Assembly (NCBI RefSeq): GCF_020080835.1
Contig: NC_058159.1
Span: forward strand, 6,634,001-6,698,000
Reading direction: 5' to 3'
Length of the DNA stretch: 64,000 nucleotides
From: Cotesia glomerata
Taxonomy: Eukaryota > Arthropoda > Insecta > Hymenoptera > Braconidae
Part shown: positions 24,893 through 40,092 of the stretch, one piece after another
How positions within the stretch are numbered: position 1 is the stretch's first letter
Layout: each line of letters opens with the position of its first letter
Notes under the pieces: model-generated
Told to the model about the DNA's origin: nothing
The model's input: only the letters and a program-made list of their open reading frames with translations
The model's database searches: none
Translations under genes and position numbers: made by a program

Positions 24893-24960
24893 TTTCCGAT
24901 AGGTGGCGCATGGTCGCTAAATCGTCTCACTACTAGAGAGTTAAGTTTTAAAATAAGTAT
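24893..24960 (+). repeat. dispersed repeat, GGTGGCGCATGGTCGC core
   Basis: Shares AGGTGGCGCATGGTCGCT and GAGAGTTAAGTTTT, in the same order and spacing, with 26461-26530. A third, more divergent copy on the minus strand is at 46357-46412. It may be a fragment of an unrecognised transposon. Confidence 0.5.
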
Positions 24961-26460
24961 TTTTTTACTTTTCTAAGGTAACTTATCGGTTTATACTTTA
25001 ATCAATTATTAATAAACTAATTATTGTTTAATTAGACAAATCAATTGAAGTAATAATTTAAATAAAAAGTACTAAAATTGAAAATTTATAATAAATTATT
25101 TTTTTTTAAATAACCTATTAATTTGTTAAGTATAAGCAATTTTTTTTTTTAGGAAAAAACATGAAATTTGTTATTAATACTTAATAAATTGATCCTGTTT
25201 TTAATTATTAATAAATTTTTGGTAGCTATAAATTGCAAGCGACGTGACTGGAAAATGTCGATGCAAATCAGCTAGTTGACGGTTATGAATAATGAATACT
25301 GTAATAGATATCTTGGTTACATCTGTAGAACCTGAGCATTGCATCGGAAATAGAAACGGTAGCCCTGGTGGCTAATTGCGGACCAATTACCGGGCAGGTT
25401 GGTGCGCTGCGTTGCTTGCAATCACGATCCAAGGCGGCGATAAAACCTCTATGGTATAAAGTACGAGGCTCTGTGTTTGTGTTTGTCTTCAGCCAGCTCA
25501 TTGCAGTGTTGCGTTTAGTTGTGGAGCTAAAAAGACCCAAGGGCAAAATAAAACAGCGAACTGTATAATCCCGATGCGCTTTTTCCTCGGGAAAATAGAA
25601 GACGCTGTCTAAGATAATTATTTCGTGACAACCAACGTGGAATTTACTTTTTTCTCTTTAAATTATACAGACCGAGGTATATTTAAATCCCCATGCCCTC
25701 TTCGGTCTCCACTCTATTGTCAAGTTATTTCGTGTAGATTAATTATTCTGAGCTGCATAAATAATTGGATTTTCTTTTCAGTAGTTTTATTTTTATTTCA
25801 TTTTAGTGTTTACTTTTTTCACCCATTAAACATTCAGCTGGATCAGCTCAATTTATTAATGACCAAGATGAAGATGATGAAGGATGACGAGCGAGCTGAG
25901 AAGTTAAATTGTTACCAGCCGTATAATTACGCGGAAAACAAAAATAAAAAATTTATATATTTATGCTTTGTATATACCATTGATAATGATGATAATAAAA
26001 AAGTCGTCTTTTGTTGTTACTCCGGGGAGAGAGCATTATAGCAATCAACTTTAATGGAAGAAATAAAATGCAGGTGGTATTACTGCGTATATTTCTTTCT
26101 TAGTTTAGTTGTTGTTATTTTTGTTTTTGAAACCGCGAGAAAAAGCTGTGTTGCTGTTTTTACACTTTTTCCCTTATTTTCCCGAGAAAACTCTCTGTAA
26201 TCCTATTTTGGCATATCTAAATTCATTTTGTAACAGTGCCAAACATATAAAACTCACTCGTTTTTCGGTGAACTCAAAAGCTCGTTTACTTTCTTTCGTT
26301 TAGTGCTGCCAAAACTTTCACGCGTTACTTTTCGTTCAATTGATTTATGATAATTAAATTTTGAGTGTGTTATTAAAATTTTTTCAAGTGTATTTATTAA
26401 TAATTGAGCTGATATTTCTTGAAAAAAAATTTTTTTTCGACGGTAATGGTGTTGAAAAAC

Positions 26461-26530
26461 TTCGACAGGTGGCGCATGGTCGCTCAATTATTTCCTTCGA
26501 GGAGAGTTAAGTTTTGTTACTTATTTAAGT
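26461..26530 (+). repeat. dispersed repeat, GGTGGCGCATGGTCGC core, second copy
   Basis: Contains CGACAGGTGGCGCATGGTCG followed by GAGAGTTAAGTTTT; see the copy at 24893-24960. Confidence 0.5.
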
Positions 26531-27989
26531 AGTTTCTCTAAAATTAAATTTTTATGTTAATTAACTACTTAGCGATAAAATATGTAGAAAATTGTTCTTA
26601 AATTTTATTTTTTACCTCCATATATGTTTAAATATGATCAGATATACTTTTATAAAGTCTGATATAAAAATTTGCTTATCAGAACATTTTTTTACGGTTT
26701 TTTTTTTTTATTATACATGCCGCTATCTTTTTCCGATCGGAAATAATTTCACAATAAATTTTATCACAAATATAATATAACATCGAGTACCGATAAAAAT
26801 AAATTGAATTTTATTACAAAATTGTTTTTGACGAGTTAATGGAGGTCTTTATTTTTTTAATTATTTTATTAACTCATCACACACTTCACAATTACAAAAT
26901 TAATTTTAACATTCCCTCTATTTAATTGATTGATAAATTTTAAATGGATCGTAATTCAACTTTTGTGATTAAATTAAATATTTCAATGAAAATTCAATAT
27001 TTCTCTCTCATTAAATATTAATTCTTATTGTCATTAATTAATAGCTTCGTTATATGTATTTTTTTTTATTAGATGAATTAACTCAATAATTACTATTGTG
27101 CAGCCAATTTATATGTGATTTCACTTAAAATAGTTAAAGTCAATAGACGTTTTTTTATCATATCTGAAACTATAAAATATAATACCGCTCGTTTGTAACT
27201 ATAGTATTTACAGATGTACGTAACAAGCACTTATATTTATGTATATCGAGAGATATAGAATGAGCTCGTTCAAGTCTATCGATTTTAACCCCTCGACAAT
27301 TTTATTATTATAACGCTTTGGAGCTTGATATTCCAATGACTTAACAGTGATTTCATAAACTCTAGACATTGATCGATCGCCAATTATTCTTTGCCCTCGT
27401 AATTAATTTTAAAAAACATTTATTCGTTAATAAATATTATAACATAAGCAATTTATCTTATGAAATATAAATTTTAGATATTATCATTATTATTATTTTT
27501 ATTGTTGTTGCTGTTACACTGTTGATCTTTTAAGACTATTTTATGGTGTTTTTATTTAATATTATAATAATAATATATAAAAATATGAAAAAATTGATAA
27601 AAATCATTTTTATAGAGAATTCAATTGCCTATAAAAAAGATCTCTTATCATTTTTTTGTATCATAAATTTTTGCTCACAATAATAATATTGATAATCAAA
27701 TTTAAAAAACTTAAAGTATTATTTTTGTTGTTAATATTATTATTATTATTATTTATTAAATCAAAGATGGTTAATATTATAAGCCAGACTACCCGATCCA
27801 AATTGTTGGATAATGACTAATTTTTCATTATTATTTTTTCACCATAATATTTTATCGGTATGAAGCCTCAATAACATCAGAGAAAATTTAGGTGAAAATA
27901 ACAATTAAAATTTGTTTTGACAATTATGATTAGAGAAAGATTTAATTTTTTACTCAGTGTAACTTTTTTCAGTGACTGAAAAAATAATT

Positions 27990-28039
27990 TAGATAGCTCA
28001 GACCAGGACTCGAACCTGGATCTTTTGGTTACGCGTCAA

Positions 28040-28040
<1 letters not shown>
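27990..28040 (-). repeat. tRNA-derived (SINE or pseudogene) 3' fragment
   Basis: On the minus strand CCAGGTTCGAGTCCTGG forms a perfect 5-bp T-arm with a seven-base loop, i.e. a consensus B box (GGTTCGAGTCC). It is preceded by ACGCGTAACCAAAAGAT, which fits the anticodon 3' stem and variable loop. The 5' half (D arm, A box) is missing and an ATT microsatellite takes its place, so this is not a working tRNA gene. Confidence 0.55.

Positions 28041-28077
<37 letters not shown>
28040..28077. repeat. (ATT)n microsatellite
   Basis: About 12 uninterrupted ATT units directly beside the tRNA-like fragment. Confidence 0.95.
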
Positions 28078-29930
28078 ATTGTATTTAGATATATGTAACA
28101 ATAGTATTTATGAGTAATAGCATTTACGATATTAATATTTGCTATACTAACATATGAGAAGCTAATGAAAATATTTTTAAGTGGAATACTCTAAAGAACC
28201 CGAGAATCATTCAATCAAGTTTTTTTAAACAACCACAACTACTAATATATCTTGTAGTATGATAATAATAATAATAGTAATAATAATAAAGTAAAGAGCA
28301 GTGGGATTGGATTAAAAAAGACAGAAAGCGTTAACGAATGCCACGTACGTACTTTGTCGACGGAAAAAAACAAGACGGACATGTTGGTATACCATGAATC
28401 GATCAAAGGCCCTTGGGCGACACTCGGCAAGAAATTCTGACGAGTAAAGCGCTGCCTTATTAAAGTTATATTAACTTAAACTATCTAAAATGTATGTAGA
28501 AATTTTTGTATGTGTTGCTGTTAATGTGAATGGATATGGGCTGTTACTACCACTTCGAGACGATTAACTCAGAAGAGTGTGCCCCTGAGCGGTTAATGCC
28601 ATCTTGAGAGCTGTTATCAACTGTAGTAATTATAAACACTTGGTTTTGTGAATTATTTTTAATTAATTACTCGAATTTTTAATCAGCTGCTTTTAATATT
28701 GAAGGGCAAAAAATTTTGACAACTATTTATTTTAAATTAAAAAAATTGTTGGGGAATAAATAAAAAAACTTTTTGAGAAATTAAAGAAAAAAAAAAAATT
28801 AAAAATTAGATAATTAAAAAGAAAAAATTTAAAGTAAAATTTGGAACTGAACTAAAAATTTTTCTTTAGATAAAAATGATGTTTTATCGAAAATTTTGAA
28901 TTTAATTTAAAAAAAAAAGTACTTGAATATACTCTGAGGTTTTAAAATACATAAAAAAAAATCTGACATCTGAGTGATTCAATAAATATTTAATTAAGGC
29001 TACCAGCATAAAAAAGAAATCTCTTAAACTTTGGACCTGAGAAAATAATCCTCTCTAAAAAGTAATAAAAAGTAAATGCTTTTAAAGAATATGTATGAGC
29101 TCCGAGCTCAATAAAAATAGAAAAAAAAAAACGAGTTTAATATCTTAAACATTGTTTACGCAAGAGCGCGTCGTTTAACATATATTTATAAATTCATGCT
29201 GGGAGCAATTTACAATTACTCGATAATTAAGAGCGGAAGTGAAGTAACACTAATTCATCATAAACCAAATAAGTATTTACATTTGCATAATTATAAATAA
29301 ATATGCAAATTAAGTATATTAATGCGATAAATTATATTGATTAGTGCGCTAATTCAAACAAAATAAGTAAACTACACATACAAGTAAATATAATTCATTT
29401 CCCTCTACATTTAGTTCTAAACTGTTTTGTGTGCTTTTGACGGGCTGAATGTTTAATGGAATTAAAGCGACTAATAACTAAGCGTATAAATAATTATCTG
29501 AGCTATAAATGTTTAATGAATCCTCGTTTTACGAAATAACTCGGCTATTCCCATGGCTGCTTATAACTCGATCGACGAGCGACAGGTTACATAAATACAT
29601 ACGGATTATAGAGTGACGGCATACATCATGTACGTATACACCGACGTTATAAATCAAGCATACATTTCGTCGAGAATAAACGCAAATTTATTAATAGTAT
29701 TGAGTAGTGTCTATACCTCGCAATATTGTTCCTGATAAAATATTTATACAAATTTGCTAATAGCTTAAAAGCATGATTAATCGATAACTTTATACTTGCT
29801 CTGTGATATTCTATCATTTTAAAGTCTAGATATGATTCATTGATTTATCGAAAAAATTTTATTCTTTGAGATTAATAGCAATTAATAATCCGTGTTTTAT
29901 AGAATTATATCTTAAGAATTTTTATGATAT

Positions 29931-30352
29931 ACTGATAGAAATTTATTAAATTATTTAATTTGATAATTGAGGAATTTATTAAATATGATATGAATTTTTA
30001 ATAAATCTTTTTTTGGAGAAAAATTTATTTTAGAGTTATTAATAAATGTTTATTAAATTATTTTATTTAAAAATAAGTTAATAATTTATCAAATACAAAT
30101 AATTATTTTTTAATAAATATTTTTTTAAAATAAAATTTCATTTATTAAATTAAAAATTCATTAAATTATTTAATATTAAAAAATTATTTATTGAAAATAA
30201 ATTAATATTTTTTAAATATTAGTAATTTGATCCAATTAGAAAGAATTTATTAATTTGTAAAAGGGGAAGAAAAATTAATTTACTAACAACAAATATAAAT
30301 ATTTATCAACAATTGATAAAACTAATTAAATATCAACAAGTTCTTCTATCAA
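29931..30352. mobile_element. inverted-repeat element with CTGATAGAA ends
   Basis: Begins ACTGATAGAAATTTATTAAA and ends CAACAAGTTCTTCTATCA. The interior is made of AATAAATATTTATTAA-like words. Similar ends occur near 23,500 (AATTCTTCTATCAGT) and 63,040-63,057 (AATCCTTCTATCAGTG), so this is one of several decayed copies. Confidence 0.5.
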
Positions 30353-33300
30353 CATAGATAAGAACAAACAGTTTTTAAACCAAAAATTTTTTTTTTCAAA
30401 TTAATTAAAAAAAAACATACTAAAATCATTGAAGATAAAAAATCGAAGCTTCAATTCATAATTGATACCCAGTGAAACAAAAAATTGGATCCGCGAAAAA
30501 AGGATTTCTCTCATGATTGAATTTATTTAATCCACTGATAAAATTATATTTTCCTCTACGATATAGAACAGTTACGATTTATATTTCCAAAAGAATAAAT
30601 ATCCTACAAAACACGAGACTAGACACCGACAGAAAAATAAACTGATGGTGTTGGTTTATATAGATAGGAAACATTGACACAAGTAGACAACTAGCAAATA
30701 AATCTGATCGGAAATCCATCGACCGTGTGCCACTTTAATGAATTTAAAAACTGATTGAATATTGGATATTGTTATCTCTCTACATGAATTATTATCTCGG
30801 CTAAATATAATTAATGCAATTAAAACAAAAATGAATAATCATAATCAGTATAATAATATATAATACATTGTACGTAATGAAGATGAGCAATGTCGATGAC
30901 AATTAGTTCAATCAAGTGTACGGTTAACATTTAACGTCAGGAGAGAACATGATTACGTATTATACATCATACGTATGTGGATGGATTAGGGACTGGAAGT
31001 GATGCATAACCAAAGAGAATAATCTCTCTGGGGAGGACAAGAAACATCAATGTCACTATTCTGGGCATAATCCACCAAACTATCTTCCTTTCTCCCATTT
31101 ATACCGCAAACTTTCAACGTTATATTGAAACATCGATATTCTGGAATCTTGTTGCGCAGCAGAGATGTGTTGGAGGATATGTGATGCATACATGCTCTGC
31201 CAGACAGACTGCTACAATTTATCCCTGAAAAGAGTCCACCCTTGAAGTAGAGACAGACATAGCGGCTCAAAACTCAATACTGAACAGCACCTTTATTCCA
31301 TAGATTTTCCATCTCTAGGTTATGTTCCATCCTCTCATCCTCTTTTCATTTCATCCCATTTTCAGGTGAGCCCATTCGACATTTCGCCCACGTAGAACCT
31401 TGCGAGCCAACCAGAATCCTCCATGCACTCCACCAACCAGGGAATATTGATTCATCGGGTTGCGCCATCTGTCAGCAGACCGCCGCTCTCAATATTATTC
31501 CCGGTGTTGCATTGCACTGCGGGATGCTCTGAGCTCGTCCGAATAAAAATCAGAGTCAGAGAGAATCATCTCCAGTGTTTCGTAAGCCAAATTATGAATA
31601 ATATTTGCATTGATGTCCAAATTGCTGGGCTGTGTTAAGCAAGCCGTATGCAGATGTAATAAAAATAAAATAAATATTTAACTTTTGGATATTGCCACTT
31701 AGCCACACTTTTATTTTATTTAATCAAATGCAATAAAAGTAATGACTTGGTGATGTAATTTCTGATAGTAAAAATAAAAACAACTTTTAATGTCTCTTAA
31801 CTTGTGAGTCACCAACACCGGATGGAGAAATTAGTCCAGATTAATGGAGATATTTGTCGTAGAGCCAGCGTTTGTAGAATTGATTCATATGTTGCGTGCA
31901 TTAATTCCCATACATGTTTGCCGTAAATAAAATATACGTTCGATTCAGTATTGTATGTTGAGGATCGAGATGGAGACATACATGTAGCTTGTGAGCGAGC
32001 AGCCAGGTCATTCAACCGAGACAATGAGAAAGGCTGTGCATGTGGGTTATGAACGTTAATAAAAGATTTAACGTAAAAGTTTCTTCGGGTATACACTGAT
32101 AGTAATCAGGTTAAAGATTATCGACGAGTGATAATAAAAGTTAGCTGCTATGTACTGTGAGCATGGGTATCATTACTAAACGGGTTACCTCTCAAACTCA
32201 AACAATCGCTAATTTTTATCGTCTATCACCGCCAGTGTAGATATTGTGCAAGTAAGTATGTATGCTGTTGATAAATATTTCTGTTTGGTGTTTGTACATT
32301 AAATGCTATTTGCAGGTATAGTCGCTCAGCTCGTATGGACATAGTCTAGCTATTACATGTTGTATATAGCTGGAAAATGTCTGCGATAGTGTGCAATGTT
32401 CAGTAATGTTGCATCGACAAAACTCCTCGGACGGTATAGAAATACACTCGGAAAGTTGCTCACATTCAGCGTGAGCCAAGCTATTTGATGTAATGTTGAA
32501 GTTCCATTTACGAGGGAGCTTTAACCTAACATAAGGAACAAAGTTACCCTGGATATATAGATATTATATTTATACACACCGTTTTAAGCTCAGGCTTTTG
32601 AGTTTCAGTTTGACACACACATGTTCCACACACTCGGTGATAACACTGCAGTAGGTATTGCTATATCTTACAAAGTTGTTTACCCAGCTTGTACTTTTCC
32701 CTTATCTGCTCTACAGTACACATGTGTGCTGTAAGACTGACAACACTGTTTTATAAATCCATACAGTGTTTAACTTTGTATCTTAATGTGGAAAATACTT
32801 TGTGTGTGTGTGAGTGGGTGGGTGTTGGGTAACTATCAGCAACTAAACGCTGCAGACAGAGATGAGATTATGAGGGTCGATACTTGCGTCTTTCCGTTCG
32901 GATGTGATATAGTTATATAACTGCACAACTATCAGGGTAGTTTTAGAATTTCTCTTCGCATTGATCAAGAGAGACAGAGACATTTACGGCAAACTTTCTT
33001 ATAAGCTTCCTTTGAGGGCTTTTTGAACACTCGAGACTATTTTCATGAGAATTTATGGGCTGCTACGCTGTTTGCTAACTTTTGTGTCTCATTACTTCGA
33101 GGCTACTTGCATATTTTATTAATTTTAATTGTTTTAATTTAACTCGAGAATAGTTGACAACTTTTGAATTATGTTATTTTTCTGATTAAGTTTTCAAAGT
33201 ACTTATAGGATTAAAAGTTGAAGAACCAATCCATTAATTTTAAACCTTTTTATAATAAACGCGGGATGAATTAGTGCGCTGATAGGATTTGATAAGCTTT

Positions 33301-36263
33301 ATTTATTGGTGATAGATTATTGTATAACAACAATCAATGTATCTCTGATAGTTCATCAATTATTTATTAAATAAAAATTATTAACAGTCAATAAATAGTT
33401 CATTAAATTTTAGTAAATATTTTTTTTGTTGGAAAATATTTATTTGAACACTTAAATAAAACGAAGGGCTGAAATTTTATTTAGACTATTTTTAAAATTC
33501 TGTAATTTGAATAGATAAAAAAAATGCTGATAGATCAGGCAGATTTATATTTTTTTTTTTATCTAACAAATAATACAAATTATGAAAATTTTTAAAATAT
33601 CTACCTATTAATAAATAGTAAAAAAATTTTATTAAAAATAAAAAAATATAATAGCTTATGATAAAATTAAATTCTACATAAATGAATTTATCAACAGATA
33701 ATAAAACACTATCATTACAAAATAAATATGAATATTAGCAAAAAATATTCAAATGATCCATTAAAAAAAATGTAAATAATTTGAAGATATTTTAATTTGT
33801 CTCCGGTATTTTTATTTCTCTAGAACATTTGCATTATTCAGAGATATTTTTTGTCTCGAAATATTCAACGTCCGCAGAAATTCAGCTCATACACATCTAC
33901 AGAAATATTTTGTCTGTCAAGCAAAGTATGTGTAGTACAGTAGTCTAGTCTTTCTTCTCTCCTCTGTCTACTTATACACCCACACATGATATTCTATTTA
34001 ACTTTAATATAAAATACTACACAGACTACAGACACATGTCATATACTCGACGTGTGACACTATCTAAACTGAATATCTCTTAAACAAAACTTAATACCAA
34101 CAGCAAGCTTAATGTTTACTCTTTAAAATTATCCCTTTACCCGGATTGTAATAACAAAAAATAAATTTGAGACACTAAGCGTAAATGTATCAACACACAT
34201 AAATACACGAATGTTGTACAAAGAAAAATATGTCGTTTCGTGGAATAGAATATGTAAAATATATGAATATAAAAATAATGTACCAAAGCTGAGCTAAAGT
34301 TGAAGTAAAGCTTGGGTCTTGAAGTTGATGCAACCGGCAGCAGTTGACATAACTATAACGAGTGTGTTAGGTACTCTTTCAGTGTCTACTTCACGGTTTA
34401 GTTGTGCCTCCAAGTGCTCACGCTGAGCTGGTTAGTTTCTCTAATTGGACACGGGCAAATTAGTCAAACTAATTCCAAGTTGCGACAAATTCCTCCCAAA
34501 GTTAACTGGCGAGCCGCGAAAAAATTTATCAACCCGCTAATAAATATCAAGTACAAGACTGATTCCAGGAATTTATTTATTGCCTCAGTCAATCACCCGA
34601 GATTTATTTTATTCACTTTGATCGTTGTAAATTATGATTCTCCTGCAGCATGTTCTCTGTACAGCTATTAATTAAATTAATGCCGCAATTCTTGAGCTCA
34701 TATTATGTAGATACGTATATACCAATCGGCTATACTGATAAAATAATTAGAGACGATGAAATTACATTTATATTCTGTTGAATTAAATTTTATTATCTGA
34801 AATGTAGAGGAGTGCTTAAATAGAGAGCTAACTTGTTAATCGTTCAAACTACAGCGATAATTACCTGTGCCAAGTAAAGACACTTTACTCCACTCGGGTG
34901 AGTTAAAACTGTACATAATGCAAAAAGATAATAAACGAGCATCCGGGGGGAATTTTAACTTTTTAAATTCCGTTAGAGTGTTTTTTGTTCTACTTAATTA
35001 ATATGTTATGAGTTGTAATTAATTTTAGGACTTGAATGTTAAAATAGTTAAAATTTTTAATTAAATTTTTTTTTTTAGTTTATCAAAAATCATTTTTCAA
35101 AATATCGATTTTTGGATGAAGAAATTTTTTTTTAGTTAAAAACAATATAAAAAATTTTTTAATTAAAAAAATATATTCCTAAAAATTTTTTTTATTATAA
35201 ATTCTATTAAAATATAAAATTTTATTATAAAAAAAAAATGATTAAAAGTTGTTTGCATTAATATTTAGATTTTAAATTGAAAAAAATAGTATTAAGTGTA
35301 ATTATATTAATTCTTGATGGCTGACGTTAAATATTTTCCCTACACCAAGTAAAATAAAATAAAACAGCGTATTTAGTAGTGAGACTTTCACACCGAATTA
35401 CTTTCAGCACACCGAGCATTTAATTCAACAGTGTATTGTGGAAGTAAATGAATATATAATGAGAATAAGTAATAAAAATTTGAGATCAACAGAACATAAA
35501 TATCATAAGAGGTTAAACATTAAATATTTGCATGAAGAGAATTAATAATAATAATTATTATTATTGTAAATTAAAATATTTAATTAACTGTTATCGAAAG
35601 CTTAAAGCCGAGAAATGAAAATAATGAAATACATATCGTTATTATAATATTTGATATCGAAATACATCAATTCCGTGCCAGTGACCGGGGAAATAAAATA
35701 TGGACTCACGCGAGAGGCACATTTGCACGCGATCAAGCCCAGTTTTCAGGCTGACTAACGGCGGCATCACTCTCGGAAGAAATGAGAGTAAGTACCGAGC
35801 CAGTTAGTTGGAGAAATATATCTATCGCTAACATAAATCCCGACAAGTCACAAATAAGAATAAAAGTTTTAAGTCGCGAGTCTTAGTCATCAAATAGTTG
35901 TCAAGAGCTGAAAAAGTACTTTTGAGTGTAAGAGATAATCTGTAAAGCCTCAACTCACTATCAACACTTCCGCTCGGCTTTCATGTTCCCGTACTGGCAG
36001 TACATTCAGCGCTTTTTAAAAGTTTATAGATCGATAAAGAGGTCGCGTGGAAAATCGACACGAGAACAATACCATGCATCTCTCTGTTATACGCCGAGCG
36101 GAAGCTCAAACCCAAGAAAAAAGAGATAAAGGGAAAATAATGGAAATTTTAAATAAAATAAAAAAAATTAATACCTCAAACGCTTGAAGAAAAATATTTG
36201 TGAGCTTTTAAATTACAATTTTATTTTTTTTTTAATTATTATCTTTGATATTTAGTTAGTAAA

Positions 36264-36792
36264 TCTATATTATTAAGAGAATAAGCAAAATTTTGTGGCC
36301 AGTGTATTTATATGATAAAATGGGTTTTTATGGTTAAATTTGGTATCGTTAGAAAACAGAAAACAGAAAAGTCTTGACCTATAGAAGTACCTTTTCATGG
36401 TTTCATATAATTCTCACCAATAGTCAATTTATAATGATAAGTATTTAGGCTGCATTCGAAAATTCTCTATCTCTAAATACATAATTAAGAAATGACATTT
36501 CATCTGGTGAAATATTGATATTTTTAATGATATAAGCTCATCCCGATGTTACACTCATCAAGAGCTTTCATTTGAGTACCCACATCAATTTTTTCATATA
36601 TTTATGTATATTACATATATGTATATATGAAAAATATATCAAATTGCATGTGGGTATTCAAATGAAAGCTCTTGATGAGTGTAACATCGGGATGAGCTTA
36701 TATCATCAAAAACGTCAGTAGTTAAGAAAGTACAGTGCAATTTAACAAAAATCATTATTTAAAAATGCACATAATGACTGCAAAGTTGCTAG
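36264..36792 (+). mobile_element. non-autonomous Helitron-like element, second copy
   Basis: Begins TCTATATTATTAAGAGAATA and ends AAGTTGCTAG, flanked by A and T, like the copy at 267-1091. It has one palindromic module (about 36,480-36,740) where the other has two. The subterminal hairpin is degraded here. Inserted in the 18.4-kb sbb intron. Confidence 0.75.
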
Positions 36793-39700
36793 TATTTGTA
36801 AATTAAATGAAAAATTCACTAATTGTTGAAAAATTTTTAATATTTTTTGGACAAAATTAAAAATGAGCGAATAAATTTATAAAATTATCTTACAAAAAAT
36901 TTGATTTAGTTATTTTTAACATCATTAATTCCAAAAATATCTAACTCAATCTAAAAGTTAATTAATCCCAATTAAAACAAATTAACCAGAATAATACTTG
37001 CAAAGAAAATGAAATAAGAAATAAAGTTCGTTCGATTAATTTTGATACTATCCACAATTAATCAATCTTCCCCAGGTCTTATTTTTATCATTATCTTACC
37101 CTCGTAAATGAATTATTTGAGTTTCCTTTCTCTTAGCTCAGTACCGATCGTCTGCTGATGAGAACGTCGATCCGGAATGGCGCTCCAGGATGCCATTTTA
37201 ATTAGAACTGACGGTTAATTACTGTAATCGGCACGGGAACCCTCGTCGAAAGTAAAGGGGCTGTTGCTGCCGACTACGACGACAAAACTCTGACAAGTAG
37301 CAAAGTAAGAGTGAAAAGGCAAAAGCATCCAACCCACCCGCTGAAGCAAAAGCTAAAAGTCAAAGCTAAAGCACCACCAACTTTATCTACACTCTACATC
37401 TCTCTCTGTCCTTTTATTTTCTTATTTCTCTCACGTTTGTTCATATTCATAGTCGTAATTTTTAAGCCTGTATCCTTGTTCATCTGGTGCACGCATTGCC
37501 CAACTGTTGTGTGCTAATTTAACATTTCCCTTCAGAAACTTGTCTCTGGTCCTTTATTTAAGTTTACCTCGCCCGCCGGCAGAGCTCCCTTTGTGTTTCA
37601 TATTTTGTATTATATATTTCTAAAGAATCTTCGTGTATTTTAATAATAATAATGCAATGGTTATTATTATTTTTTTTGTTTCAGAGCGCCTTTGTGCATT
37701 AAAAAATAAAAAAAAAGTACTCTTAAACCTCAAAATAAATACTAATACAGTAAAAGTAATACTTTCATACGTCTTTTATTACGTATTAATGTTTGAGTCC
37801 ATTGGAATGTTTATTTTTGTACGTCAAAGCTGAATAATAGCGTTAGTTTGCCGAAGGGTGTGGTGTGATAAAAAATACAAGGGGAAAAATATCAGGGGAG
37901 AAAAGCAACTGGCTATTTTGTCCTAGGTTGAGTGTATGTGTATAAAACTACTCAATTATTATTTTACTTTTGATCAATATCGCGTTTGTAACGCCGAAGG
38001 CATCGTTCTATACAGATCCTAAAAGCCAAAGCTTGAATTTTTTTTGGTAATCAAATTAAACTCAAAAATTCAACACCGTTAATTTTATTTATAGAATTCC
38101 TTTTATAAAATTGATCAGAGCTTTTTTTTATCGACAATTTAATTACCTGAAAGAAAACCTTATAAATTTTTTGAATCTTAAATATTTTATTAAAGTTTTA
38201 AAACATTTCTTTATTTAATTATTTTAATATTGTTTTTGAAAATAAATTTTTCTGTTTAATGAAGAAAAATTATATTGTTTATGATTTTAAGTATTGGATC
38301 GTTAAAAAAAACTAAATAACTCAAATAAAAATATAATATTTTTGATTTAAGAGATTCAACATTATTCCAGCGAATAATTTTTGTTTTCAAGCTTTTAATT
38401 TAATCAAATCTTGAGCGGAATAGATTGCAATTAGCTAATGCGAGGTTAAACACCGTTAGATAAATTGCCAACCGCGAATACTTGAATAGATTCAATCGAT
38501 TAGTGAGATTAATTCTCTAGGTATAATTACCATTCATCAAGAAAATTTATCATCTAGAAAATTTTTCTATCTAAGCAACAAAAACCAATTAAAGGTTTCG
38601 AAATAAAAACCCAACCAAAAATGAAGGCAAAGAAACAAATTACGTGAAAGTATCTGGAGGTGCGAGAAAATAAGCATTAAAAATATATGACCAGAAGAAA
38701 AAAGTGAGCAAGTGCGCTGAAGAACACCTCGTTCTCGTTCATGGTCTTGGTCTTTCCTCGCTCCGAACGGAAGGTATTTAATTTGGAGAGAGCTTTTACG
38801 TCGGTGTCGCTGTTTTCCGCGAGTTTACTGAAGAAAAGCGAGTAAGAAACAAAGGGGCAAAGAGCAGCAGCCCCGAGAGGGTTCGCAGTGAAGAAAGGGA
38901 GGAAAAATAGTGAAATACTCTGGAGTAGCTCGGGAAGAATGAAGAGGGAAGGGGAGGAAATTTCCACCCCCTGGACTTTGGTGTAGTCTCGCCCTCGTGT
39001 TTGCTGGTGTATTCATTCCTGTATTCGCGGGGGCGGAGACCGCAGAGTATTGATTTCAACCCCTCGACTCGGCTGCCCCGAACTTCCCTTGCAGCTCCAC
39101 TATTTCTGCTGCTACTGCTCCTGCTGCTGCCTTTTCCCTCACCACCCAATTTTACTTGGCTCATTGTGCGAGTGTGTGCATGTAGCTGCTATTGTGTGTA
39201 TATATGTGCTTTGGTGTTGGTGCTTGTCCCTCGTCATCGAGCAACCCCAATCAACCCCCGGCTGTTCGGCAATGTTGTCACACAATCCTCGTGAATTAAT
39301 ATTTTAATAAAAAATAAAAAAAACACGGAAAAAGTAGACGGCGATGAAATAGAGATAAAAAATAAATGGGTGTCGATAAAGATATAGAGATGTTTTATTG
39401 ATGTTTGTTACAGGGGGGACATTTGGAGGTTGATTTGTAATTAGAACACCACAGGCAGTAATATAACAGGAACCTCTAGCTAGCAAGTCTATTATCTTCA
39501 ATAGGAAGTATTTCAGTGGTAGTCGTTAAAGCGATTAAATTAATTGGCGGTTGTATTATAAGTACTCTAGCCAGAGGTAAATTGGAGTTTGCCATTGCTA
39601 TTAAATGTGACTTTAAGTGGACGTTTTTAAGTGGATGTATTGTTGGCGATCAAGACCACCAAGTGGTGACACTCGAGTATCCACTGGTCTTTATCTTCGA

Positions 39701-40092
39701 TACTAAATAGACTAACAAATTTATTTTATTTGGTAATTTGGATACTTAATGTCATTTTATGATTTATTTTTGGGAAAAATTATAAAGAAGGTTTATTACT
39801 CAGTGGTCGATAGTTTGAAGATAAGATAAGGTGCTTATGGATACTTTTTTTTAATTGAAACATTACAGCCTCATTTCAAAGCACAGAAATTGAAATTTTT
39901 TTTTTTTTATTTTTCTTACAAGAAAAAAAATCGACACTTAAAATTGATAAAAATTTGATTTTAGAAGGGTTTACATTTTTTCTCTCTCTCGCCCTCTATT
40001 GGACAAACGAAAGTATCTCTGTCATACTTGTACAACAAATGGAATCTTAAAACGCATTTTATGCATAAATAAATGAAAATTTTCCAAAAAAG

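Noticed and set aside
38677..39307. Overlapping open frames on both strands in a more GC-balanced intronic patch
   Set aside because: Not similar to any family, no splice sites that fit sbb phase; may be regulatory but not coding on this evidence.
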